Origin: an uncultured Flavobacteriaceae bacterium
Lineage (GTDB): Bacteria; Bacteroidota; Bacteroidia; Flavobacteriales; Flavobacteriaceae
Assembly (NCBI GenBank): GCA_913065125.1
Contig: CAJYAG010000002.1
Location: 124,001-188,000, forward strand
Length of the DNA stretch: 64,000 nucleotides
Direction of reading: 5' to 3'
The position numbers and the translations under genes were made by a program. Shown one piece after another: positions 52,254 through 59,207 of the stretch (position 1 is the stretch's first letter; the number at the start of each line of letters is the position of its first letter). The notes beneath the pieces are model-generated. The model saw only the letters and a list, made by a program, of their open reading frames with translations, was not told the DNA's origin and made no database searches.

Positions 52254-53709
52254 ATTTTTTGCCTTTTGCATCTGGATGTCCTGTTGCTTCATCGGTGTTT
52301 ATTTTTTTAATATCATCTCTATCTGTTTTAACCGGAACTAATTCCTTAAAAGAATCTGTATCTTCTAATTCTGTAATATTAGGGTCTGGATTCTTATCAT
52401 AAGATAATCCTGCAAAAGCCATAGCTTTATAATATTCCCAACCCAATAAATCATCTGGTTTTGTAGCACTGTAATTGAATTCACCTGAACCATATAACTT
52501 ATCCCATTCGTACAAAGAGTATGCCATGGCAACTATATATTGCCCCATAAATTCATGATGAAATCTACTTAAATCTATATACCCGTTATCGGTTGCGTAC
52601 TTCCTAAGTTTATCTTTTAAAGATTTGTTAGTAATATCTGGATAATTAAAGTAAATAGCATTCAAATATGCATGAACTTGCTCATGTATCATAGTTCTTG
52701 CAATTGACAACTTTGTCGCGTTATTCAAATAATTATCATTCATAGTTGTGGTAGAACCTATAGTAGATGCATTTGAATCACCAGTTCCTCCATCTTGAAT
52801 AGTGTAATTTGTCTTTTCACTATCATTAAATAATTTCAAAATCTCTTGTGAAAAATTTAACTTTTCAGTATTTGAAATAATTACTTCTGGTTTTATTGGG
52901 TCTTCTTTATACAATCCGTTTTCCAGTTCTGTAAAAATATTTTTTGCACATAGGTTTGTTAACAAATTATTAATTTGAAATAATGGTGTCCACCAACTAA
53001 ATCCAGTTCCACCACCATTTGGGTTTCCGTCTCCTAAATTGTCATCTGGTGTTTTCCAATCTATTTCTCCACCACCTTCATCACTGTTGTCATCTAAACC
53101 TTTAACATCTGCTAATTCTACAGTACATCCAAATAGCTCCGTTTCTGAACCATCAATCATACCTGCTTGATATAACATTATATATTCTTCTAAAGTAAGT
53201 GGCTCTGGTGTGCAGTTGCCTTTACTTTTGTATGCAGGTTCATTAAAAATGTATATACCCATTTTTTTTCCTTTTTCATATTTATAGCCTTTAACATAAG
53301 CCCCTTCGCTATTATGAATTAATAGTTTTCCACTAAAATAATTATTGTTTGCATCATCATCAAACAATAATGTAACAATTTGGTTTTCTACCTTTCCATT
53401 TTTTTCTATAGAGGTTACAAAAGATTTAATTTTATTCGATTTAATATCTAGAGGAGTATTTAAAACTTTAATGTCCTCTTTAAAAATAATTTCAGAAGAC
53501 TTATCCCATGCAATTTTTGAGACAAACGAATTTGTACTTTTAGATAATTTTTTGTTAGATAAAAATGCTTTTTTAGATTGTTCTATACTAGGTACAGATA
53601 ATTGATTTAGTTCTAAAACTTCATTTTTCTCACAACCCCAGAGCAACAAGGAGACACCTACAAAAAAAATTCCAGTTTTTAAATAATTAGTAATTTGTTT
53701 CTTTTTCAT
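52246..53709 (-). CDS. Module 2 effector-like lipoprotein with HExxH metallopeptidase motif
   Basis: 487 residues. Residues 1-31, lipobox LLWGC with C26, are identical to the module 3 protein. A diverged beta-rich N-terminal domain follows (about 60-160, AWDKSS...YFSGKLLIHNSEG), then a Cys pair (CTPEPLTLEEY...LFGC), a Gly/Asp-rich linker (about 205-235) and a C-terminal domain with H342-E343-Q-V-H346 in ARTMIHEQVHAYL, the zincin zinc-binding signature, and a later FHHEF as candidate third ligand. The end is DAKGKKCD. Shared leader, variable enzyme-like C-terminus and overlapping partner gene resemble polymorphic toxins; activity and target are not shown. Confidence 0.78.
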   Translation of the reverse strand: MKKKQITNYLKTGIFFVGVSLLLWGCEKNEVLELNQLSVPSIEQSKKAFLSNKKLSKSTNSFVSKIAWDKSSEIIFKEDIKVLNTPLDIKSNKIKSFVTSIEKNGKVENQIVTLLFDDDANNNYFSGKLLIHNSEGAYVKGYKYEKGKKMGIYIFNEPAYKSKGNCTPEPLTLEEYIMLYQAGMIDGSETELFGCTVELADVKGLDDNSDEGGGEIDWKTPDDNLGDGNPNGGGTGFSWWTPLFQINNLLTNLCAKNIFTELENGLYKEDPIKPEVIISNTEKLNFSQEILKLFNDSEKTNYTIQDGGTGDSNASTIGSTTTMNDNYLNNATKLSIARTMIHEQVHAYLNAIYFNYPDITNKSLKDKLRKYATDNGYIDLSRFHHEFMGQYIVAMAYSLYEWDKLYGSGEFNYSATKPDDLLGWEYYKAMAFAGLSYDKNPDPNITELEDTDSFKELVPVKTDRDDIKKINTDEATGHPDAKGKKCD

Positions 53710-53764
53710 AATATTAAATGTTTTTCTAAAGCTAAATTTTATTTTTTTACTCTTAATGATTTAC

Positions 53765-53796
53765 CAAATATAGAGGTGCAAACAGTATTGCACAAG
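53765..53796 (-). promoter_or_regulatory. Promoter of the module 2 effector
   Basis: Minus strand CTTG (53793-53796), 20-bp spacer, TATATTTG (53765-53772). It lies 55 bp before the ATG and is repeated exactly upstream of the module 3 effector. Confidence 0.65.
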
Positions 53797-53830
53797 TAGT
53801 ACAAGTCTGGATTCATGAATCACGAGTGAT

Positions 53831-53870
53831 TTCATACTTTATATTTTGAAATTTAAACATAAAGTATGAA
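53831..53870. promoter_or_regulatory. Inverted repeat upstream of the module 2 effector promoter
   Basis: TTCATACTTTAT (53831-53842) and ATAAAGTATGAA (53859-53870) are exact inverted repeats 16 bp apart; a 12-bp palindrome GATTCATGAATC lies nearby at 53810-53821. Both recur at 56221-56260 and 56200-56211. They could be operator sites or a 3' structure of gene B. Confidence 0.5.
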
Positions 53871-53919
53871 GTAAAATCTTGTACGTTTATAAAAGCAAAA
53901 AAAGCAGGTATTAAAAAAT

Positions 53920-54023
53920 TTATTTTAAAAAACGACCATACCAACTTTCAGAAATGGGAACTTCCCAATAATTTTCAAATTCTTCTTTGGTGGTTACTAA
54001 ATTATCAAACACAATAGATTTTC
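53920..54023 (-). pseudogene. Gene B 3'-end copy 2 (module 2/3 boundary)
   Basis: 104 bp identical to the end of gene B except for two bases, both synonymous (GGA to GGT, CGG to CGT in YGRF). Runs into the gene A tail at TAGATTTTC (54015-54023). Confidence 0.92.
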
Positions 54024-54100
54024 AACGCAAACGAATTGATAAATTTAAAGATGGTAATTTAGACAGTGTTTCGTTAGGAATTGGGATTAGTTTGTTTTAA
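54015..54100 (+). pseudogene. Gene A 3'-end copy 2 (module 2/3 boundary)
   Basis: 86 bp matching the end of gene A with about five changes (His to Gln, Asn to Lys, the rest synonymous), stop codon kept. Begins at the shared TAGATTTTC. Confidence 0.9.
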
Positions 54101-54135
54101 AAAAACTCCAAACAAATTTTAGTTTGTTTGGAGTT
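54100..54135 (-). terminator. Terminator of module 3
   Basis: AACTCCAAACAAA and TTTGTTTGGAGTT form a 13-bp stem with a 6-nt loop; on the minus strand a T-run follows. It lies between the gene A tail and the module 3 partner gene. Confidence 0.82.
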
Positions 54136-54147
54136 AATAAAATATTA

Positions 54148-54606
54148 TTATTCATTTAACATTAACGGGGTTCGCTTTTTACTATTACCCTTTACAATAT
54201 TATAGAAGAAAGAAATTATCTTACCATTTTTAATTATAAAAGTCGTTACAACTTTGTCATTTGAGACTAAATGATATACTTTTTCTGAATCTTGAATTTT
54301 ATAAATAAAATTAATATCTAAACTTTTAATGTTATTATTTGAAACAACAATGTATTTGTTATTAATAAGTTCTTTCCTTAAGAATTTAATATTTTCACCA
54401 ATGAATAAATTAAATACCTCCTTTTTTTCTTTACTTATTTTTTTTTCAAAACCTATAAATCTTGATGATTCTTTATAAGTTCCATTTTTAGATAACACAA
54501 CCTCATCTATAAAATTATTAATTAATTTTATATCCATATTTTGTTTATTACATCCCAAAACAAGTAAAATGAAAATTACACTTACTTTTTTTATTTTTTT
54601 TAACAT
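54148..54606 (-). CDS. Small lipoprotein partner of module 3
   Basis: 152 residues, leader MLKKIKKVSVIFILLVLGC with lipidated C19. The rest is Lys/Asn/Ile-rich, with strands KYIVVSNNNIK and VYHLVSNDKVVTTFIIKNGKI; no known domain, and no clear likeness to the module 1 and 2 partner proteins. Its ATG overlaps the effector's last codons by 7 bp (ATGTTAA), so translation is coupled. By position a candidate immunity protein (inference). Confidence 0.7.
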   Translation of the reverse strand: MLKKIKKVSVIFILLVLGCNKQNMDIKLINNFIDEVVLSKNGTYKESSRFIGFEKKISKEKKEVFNLFIGENIKFLRKELINNKYIVVSNNNIKSLDINFIYKIQDSEKVYHLVSNDKVVTTFIIKNGKIISFFYNIVKGNSKKRTPLMLNE

Positions 54607-56099
54607 CCTTTATTAGTTTTTGGAGCTAATCCTCCAGTTATATTTACATTATTATTACTTGGATTCAACCCTCTAATATGCATCCCTAAAGCTCCAGGAT
54701 TACTTCCTCCACCACCAAGCCAAGTGCCATATGAATCTGGCAGGTTTAATCCTCCTAAATTACCCAACTCAATTGCAAAGTCTGTACAATTATAAGTGTA
54801 AAGATTATATGTCTTATTATAGTTCTTTGCTTTGTCAATTATTGCCATCAATTGAGTACTTGTAATTGTTTTAGTTACTCTTGCAGAAAAGTTATGATTT
54901 ACAACACCATCATCACCAAGAACTGAATCGCTCGATACATTTACTAAAGGATATATATTGTCTGATACCGGATAGAACCCAAACGTTCTCGTTTCATTTC
55001 CTTGTCCTAATGAAATAAATGTATGACCAACCATTGTCCCATTATTGGCATCACCAGAACCTGGATTTGGCTCTAAAGCATAAATAGTAATTGAAGCTTC
55101 TTTTGTTAAATCAAAACATTTCAAATATTCATTTATATCACTAATTGGATTATCAGGACTATCTACAACAATACTTTCAACACAATTTCCGTCACTATTC
55201 ATAACAAAACCCTTTTCACATTCTACAACTTCTTCTGTAACATCTATTGCGCAATTTTCAGATTCTCTAGAAAAATATTTGCTTTTACTTCCTGTATTAT
55301 TAGGGCTACAATCTGTTTTATATGTTCCAGCTCCGCTTGGCGCTCCTCCGCCATCAGGGTTGGTCATTCCTTCGTCGTATTCAGGCAAATAATCATAAGC
55401 ACATATTTGTTCATAAGTTATATCTAATAACTTTTTACTATATAAAAAAACTTCAACATCTTGAGACCATTGATAATAGTAATACCAATGTTCGGTTCTA
55501 ACTGTAACACAACCTTCTGGCGCTCTTGATTTTATAGGGTCTAAGTCTTTTAAGTCTTTTGCAAAGTAATCTTTAATCAACTCGGCTCCTTTTTCTATCT
55601 TCTTTGCAAAAACAATTTCATCATTCTTATCAACTAAATGTATCAATCCATTAAAACTAGATGAATAGTTAAAATTAATTTCAGAAATTATTTGACTTGC
55701 TTCTGATATTTTCTCATAAACTCTCAATACATAAAAATTAATATTTTCTTCTTTAACAGTAACAACAATCTTATACGACTTAAAATAATCTCCTTTTGTT
55801 TTTTTTAAATCATTTAAATGTGGTGTTAAAGCAGAAGTGTATTTAATTGGAAACTCATAATAATCTGTTTTCAATTCTTCAGAATATTCCTTTTCAACTA
55901 AATCCCAATTTACTTCAAAATCATAAGGAATAGATTTCACAAAATCTTCCTTACTAAAAGATTGTTGTATCTTTTCTATAATATTTTGGGGTTCAAAGGT
56001 TTTATTAACTTCATTTTTCTCACAACCCCAGAGCAACAAGGAGACACCTACAAAAAAAATTCCAGTTTTTAAATAATTAGTAATTTGTTTCTTTTTCAT
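54600..56099 (-). CDS. Module 3 effector-like lipoprotein with permuted papain-like domain
   Basis: 499 residues. Residues 1-31 (lipidated C26) are identical to the module 2 effector. The N-terminal domain (about 60-190, NWDLVEKEYSEELK...SFNGLIHLVDKND) is a diverged relative. A Cys-rich, Gly/Pro-rich linker follows, with CEKGFVMNSDGNC, a spacer type seen before toxin domains in Bacteroidota. The C-terminal domain (about 340-490) has GH359TFISLGQ and later YNC438TDFAIELG: His before Cys is the order in circularly permuted papain-like folds (NlpC/P60-type permuted, LRAT/YiiX-like). It ends TNKGC. Likely a hydrolase effector; target unknown. Confidence 0.78.
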   Translation of the reverse strand: MKKKQITNYLKTGIFFVGVSLLLWGCEKNEVNKTFEPQNIIEKIQQSFSKEDFVKSIPYDFEVNWDLVEKEYSEELKTDYYEFPIKYTSALTPHLNDLKKTKGDYFKSYKIVVTVKEENINFYVLRVYEKISEASQIISEINFNYSSSFNGLIHLVDKNDEIVFAKKIEKGAELIKDYFAKDLKDLDPIKSRAPEGCVTVRTEHWYYYYQWSQDVEVFLYSKKLLDITYEQICAYDYLPEYDEGMTNPDGGGAPSGAGTYKTDCSPNNTGSKSKYFSRESENCAIDVTEEVVECEKGFVMNSDGNCVESIVVDSPDNPISDINEYLKCFDLTKEASITIYALEPNPGSGDANNGTMVGHTFISLGQGNETRTFGFYPVSDNIYPLVNVSSDSVLGDDGVVNHNFSARVTKTITSTQLMAIIDKAKNYNKTYNLYTYNCTDFAIELGNLGGLNLPDSYGTWLGGGGSNPGALGMHIRGLNPSNNNVNITGGLAPKTNKGC

Positions 56100-56413
56100 A
56101 ATATTAAATGTTTTTCTAAAGCTAAATTTTATTTTTTTACTCTTAATGATTTACCAAATATAGAGGTGCAAACAGTATTGCACAAGTAGTACAAGTCTGG
56201 ATTCATGAATCACGAGTGATTTCATACTTTATATTTTGAAATTTAAACATAAAGTATGAAGTAAAATCTTGTACGTTTATAAAAGCAAAAAAAGCAGGTA
56301 TTAAAAAATTTATTTTAAAAACCGTCCATACCAACTTTCAGAAATGGGAACTTCCCAATAATTTTCAAATTCTTCTTTGGTGGTTACTAAATTATCAAAC
56401 ACAATAGATTTTC
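56007..56413. repeat. 407-bp duplicated block, right copy
   Basis: The right copy of the block at 53617-54023. Its gene B part is the real end of gene B, so this copy is probably the source or shares the source. Identity ends at codon 31 of the effector gene on one side and at TAGATTTTC on the other. Confidence 0.92.
56155..56186 (-). promoter_or_regulatory. Promoter of the module 3 effector
   Basis: Same CTTG-N20-TATATTTG as upstream of module 2, on the minus strand, 55 bp before the ATG at 56099. Confidence 0.65.
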
Positions 56414-56795
56414 CAGTAACAGCTCTGTTTTTAAGCAGTTTTTTAAAATCTTTCAACTCTTTGTATTGCACAAATTCGCCTTGCTTAAAACACACATTCA
56501 TTCGGTCTAACAATTCCACTTCATAGTCTTGTTGGATTTGTAAAATAAACTGAACAGAAGTATCAATATCAGTATTTGATAATGCAGTATTAGAACTATC
56601 TGCAAACAATACAATAAACCGATTGTATAACAATTGGTAAGAAACCTGAAACGTTGCATCATCAGCTTTCCAGCTTTCTAAAAAAGTTTTTATTTTTTCG
56701 TGAATTCCGTCAATTTCTGAATCGTAAAATTTTCTGTTTGATGGATAAATCCAAACTTTGGCAGTTTCTGGGAGCGATGTATATTCTACTAACAT
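56310..56795 (-). CDS. Gene B: conserved flavobacterial protein (often named ABC transporter ATPase); right flank of the array
   Basis: 161 residues, cytoplasmic, conserved in Flavobacteriia where it commonly carries the label ABC transporter ATPase. No Walker A, Walker B or ABC signature is present, so that label is not supported. Readable segments are VWIYPSNRKFYDSEIDGI, YQLLYNRFIVLFADSS and the C-terminal SESWYGRFLK. Its last 104 bp recur at 51392-51495 and 53920-54023 as module boundaries. A -7 element TATCTTTG lies at 56814-56821. Confidence 0.85.
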   Translation of the reverse strand: MLVEYTSLPETAKVWIYPSNRKFYDSEIDGIHEKIKTFLESWKADDATFQVSYQLLYNRFIVLFADSSNTALSNTDIDTSVQFILQIQQDYEVELLDRMNVCFKQGEFVQYKELKDFKKLLKNRAVTGKSIVFDNLVTTKEEFENYWEVPISESWYGRFLK

Positions 56796-56813
56796 TTTTT
56801 AGTTTTGATACTG

Positions 56814-56821
56814 CAAAGATA
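56814..56821 (-). promoter_or_regulatory. -7 element for gene B
   Basis: TATCTTTG on the minus strand, 18 bp before the ATG at 56795; a TTTG lies 23 bp further up (56845-56848), slightly too far. Confidence 0.55.
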
Positions 56822-56830
56822 GCACAAAAG

Positions 56831-56864
56831 AAAAAGTCCTTTCACAAAATGCAAAAGGACTTTT
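56831..56864 (-). terminator. Terminator after the thioredoxin-like gene
   Basis: AAAAGTCCTTT and AAAGGACTTTT form an 11-bp stem with an 11-nt loop, 19 bp below the stop of the gene at 56883; T-run on the minus strand. Confidence 0.78.
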
Positions 56865-56882
56865 CTATCACTCTTTATAATT

Positions 56883-57476
56883 TTATTTTTCTAAAAAGGC
56901 AACGATATCTTCCTGTATATTTTCGCCTTTATTTTTGTTGTACCAAACTTGCAATTCTTTTTTAAAATTATCGTCTAAACCACCATGTTTTTCTTTGTAA
57001 TCATTTACCATTTTTGTTGCAATTGATGGTCTTGGTCCCCAAGAAGAAATCACCTCATTGTTTTCGTTTAAGACAACTAATTTCGGAATTGCTTTTCCTC
57101 CGTTTGTTAAAAATTGGCTCATCAACTCTTCATTTTCATCACGCAACACAACTTTTAAATCTACCTTATCGCTTTCTAAACTCATCTTATGAATTACCGG
57201 AGCAATTTGTGCTGCGTCGCCACACCAACCTTCTGTAATTAACAACCAAGTTTGTTTGTTTTTTGTGTTTTTTAAAGCTTCAATTGAAGCATTAGTAAGC
57301 GTTGTTTTTTTGTCTAAACGATTCATTCTTACATCGTTTAAAGTACTGTAATTTAGTAAATCTGCAGATTGTTCTGGCCCAGTAGATTTACCTTCTTCTA
57401 ACAAATCGCTCACCATTTTTCTATAGGCTTCGTACGACAAGCTTTTTGCCAAACTATCTTTAATTATCGTGCTCAT
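56883..57476 (-). CDS. Thioredoxin-like protein with single active-site cysteine (CGDA)
   Basis: 197 residues, no signal peptide. A helical N-terminal part (1-70) precedes a thioredoxin-fold domain; the active-site loop reads LLITEGWC85GDA88AQ, so the second Cys of CxxC is Ala. Downstream strands VDLKVVLRDENEEL and AIPKLVVLNENNEVIS keep the cis-proline. With only one Cys it could work in a monothiol way or as a binding protein. Its neighbours are gene B and the threonine dehydrogenase gene. Confidence 0.85.
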   Translation of the reverse strand: MSTIIKDSLAKSLSYEAYRKMVSDLLEEGKSTGPEQSADLLNYSTLNDVRMNRLDKKTTLTNASIEALKNTKNKQTWLLITEGWCGDAAQIAPVIHKMSLESDKVDLKVVLRDENEELMSQFLTNGGKAIPKLVVLNENNEVISSWGPRPSIATKMVNDYKEKHGGLDDNFKKELQVWYNKNKGENIQEDIVAFLEK

Positions 57477-57590
57477 GTATCTTTTTAAATTTTACTTTTT
57501 AGACGTTCTAAAAACAAGAACTTACAGTTGGTTTTTAGAATGTAAAAGTACAAGTGAAGAAGTGTTTAAAACATGATAATTATCAAGATT

Positions 57591-58529
57591 TTACTGTAAG
57601 TTTTTCAGCATTTCTTTAGTCATCAACTCCAAATCAAAATGATGTGTCCAGTTCCAGTCTTGTCTCGCTTTTGCATCGTCAATAACTTGTGGCCAACTAT
57701 CTGCAATTTGTTGTCTAAAATCAGTTTTATACGAAATTTCAAACTCAGGAATATGCTTTTTAATTTCAGTTGCCATTTCTTCTGGCGTAAAACTAATTGC
57801 GGCTAAATTATAAGACGTTCTGGTTTTAATTGTTGCTACATCAGCTTGCATAATTTGAATGGTTGCATCAATGGCGTCTTGCATATACATCATTGGCAAA
57901 CGTGTGTTTTTACTTAAAAAACATTCGTAAGATTTAATTTCAATCGCTTTAAAATAAATATCAACGGCATAATCTGTGGTTCCTCCGCCCGGTTTTGTTT
58001 TCCAACTGATAATTCCTGGATACCGAAGACTTCTTACATCAACTCCGTATCTACTATGATAATAATTACACCAATGTTCTCCAGCCAATTTACTAATTCC
58101 GTAAACAGTTGTTGGCTCCATTACGGTTTGTTGTGGCGTATTAATTTTTGGTGATGTTGGTCCGAAAGAAGCAATAGAACTTGGCCAATATACTTGTTTG
58201 ATGTGTTTGTCTTTTGCCAATTCTAAAACTCCGAGTAAAGAGTTCATGTTTAATTCCCACGCTTTTTGTGGATATTTTTCTGCCGTTGCAGAAAGCATGG
58301 CTGCCATTAAATACACTTGAGTAACTTTATATTTTTGAACAACTTCTAAAATACCTTCTTTATCTGTTGCGTCTAAAATTTCAAAGGGTCCAGAGCTCAT
58401 CAAATCTTCTTTTCCTTCTCTAATATCTGATGCTATCACATGATCATTTCCGTAGATTTCTCTAAGCTTTTGTGTCAGTTCAGAACCTATTTGTCCGCAA
58501 GCTCCAATAATTAAGATGGTGTCACTCAT
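57591..58529 (-). CDS. tdh: L-threonine 3-dehydrogenase, SDR (epimerase-like) type
   Basis: Oxidises threonine to 2-amino-3-ketobutyrate with NAD+. 312 residues of the extended short-chain dehydrogenase type: nucleotide motif IIGACGQIGSEL (G9, G12, G15), YLMAAMLSATAE, PSSIASFGPTSP and the YGISK active-site Tyr/Lys. The segments RYPGIISWKTKPGGGTTDY and PMMYMQDAIDATI are characteristic of the flavobacterial/archaeal SDR-type threonine dehydrogenases. A nucleotide-sugar epimerase is the alternative. Confidence 0.88.
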   Translation of the reverse strand: MSDTILIIGACGQIGSELTQKLREIYGNDHVIASDIREGKEDLMSSGPFEILDATDKEGILEVVQKYKVTQVYLMAAMLSATAEKYPQKAWELNMNSLLGVLELAKDKHIKQVYWPSSIASFGPTSPKINTPQQTVMEPTTVYGISKLAGEHWCNYYHSRYGVDVRSLRYPGIISWKTKPGGGTTDYAVDIYFKAIEIKSYECFLSKNTRLPMMYMQDAIDATIQIMQADVATIKTRTSYNLAAISFTPEEMATEIKKHIPEFEISYKTDFRQQIADSWPQVIDDAKARQDWNWTHHFDLELMTKEMLKNLQ

Positions 58530-58540
58530 TTGTTATAATT

Positions 58541-58548
58541 CAAAAATA
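58541..58548 (-). promoter_or_regulatory. -7 element for tdh
   Basis: TATTTTTG on the minus strand, 11 bp before the tdh ATG; implies a leader of only a few nucleotides. Confidence 0.5.
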
Positions 58549-58658
58549 TATAAAACAAAAGTACATAATTTATGTATTCTTAAAAGCAAGAACAAAAAAT
58601 ATGTTTTTATTGATTTAAAATTAAATGTTAAAGTCAAAAAAGCAATCCTAAAAAAATG

Positions 58659-58666
58659 TATTTTTA
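58659..58666 (+). promoter_or_regulatory. Possible -7 element for the lipoprotein gene
   Basis: TATTTTTA, one base off consensus, 14 bp before the ATG at 58681. Confidence 0.4.
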
Positions 58667-58680
58667 CCGAAATTCTTAAA

Positions 58681-59184
58681 ATGCGCAACTATTTGATTCT
58701 CTTTTTTTTAATTTTCTTGTCTTGTAAAGAAAATACTAGTACTGATCAAGAATCAAAGGTTCAAAAATCTGACATGAATATTGTTCAGAAACACCATGCT
58801 ATTTTAGATCTAGAAGGAATTTCAAAAAACAAAGTTGCAAACTGGAAAGAATATCAATCAACTACAAACAACTTAAAACAGTTTTCATCTATTTCTGCAA
58901 ATGAAGCTTTAAATAATGCATTAAAATTAGCTGAAATAATTAAAAATTTAAAAGATAGCATTAGACCAAAAGAATTATTGAATTTATCTTTTAGAACACG
59001 AATTAATGTGTTAGAAAACGAAGCACTTCGACTAAAAGACATGACTTTTATTCCTGCCATTACAGCAGGTGAGGTAAATGCTCAAGTCAACAAAATTATC
59101 GCAGCCTTTTCTGCAACAAATTCTAAAATAAACACCATCTATTCTCAACTAGAAGTAGAACAAGATATAGAAAACATCAATTAA
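58681..59184 (+). CDS. Lipoprotein, function unknown
   Basis: 167 residues from ATG 58681: leader MRNYLILFFLIFLSC with lipidated C15, then a mostly alpha-helical body (HHAILDLEGISKNKVANW, NALKLAEIIKNLKDSI, LNFRTRINVLENEALRL-type helices). An upstream extension of the frame to 58516 crosses the promoter and lacks a sensible leader, so the inner ATG with the lipobox is chosen. It is 23 bp before the large T9SS protein gene, probably one transcript. Confidence 0.75.
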   Translation: MRNYLILFFLIFLSCKENTSTDQESKVQKSDMNIVQKHHAILDLEGISKNKVANWKEYQSTTNNLKQFSSISANEALNNALKLAEIIKNLKDSIRPKELLNLSFRTRINVLENEALRLKDMTFIPAITAGEVNAQVNKIIAAFSATNSKINTIYSQLEVEQDIENIN

Positions 59185-59207
59185 AAACCCTAATTTTTAC
59201 CGTAGTA

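Larger units (their letters stand above)
53617..54023. repeat. 407-bp duplicated block, left copy (leader, promoter and gene B tail)
   Basis: Collinear with 56007-56413 at a constant offset of 2390 bp; I found only two differing bases (near 53932-53935). It covers the first 31 codons of the effector gene, its promoter, the intergenic inverted repeat and the gene B tail, then stops abruptly at both ends. Confidence 0.92.

Noticed and set aside
53831..53870. Inverted repeat as an intrinsic terminator of gene B
   Set aside because: The stem is AT-rich with a 16-nt loop and no U-run follows; kept only as a regulatory candidate.
51392..54100. Reading the repeated tails as insertion-sequence ends
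   Set aside because: No transposase, terminal inverted repeats or target-site duplications are present; the repeats are ends of two known coding genes.
49607..56099. Prophage or integrative element
   Set aside because: No integrase, phage structural, replication or mobilisation gene was found in the region.
58516..58680. 55-codon N-terminal extension of the lipoprotein at 58681
   Set aside because: It crosses the probable promoter and hides a good lipobox leader.
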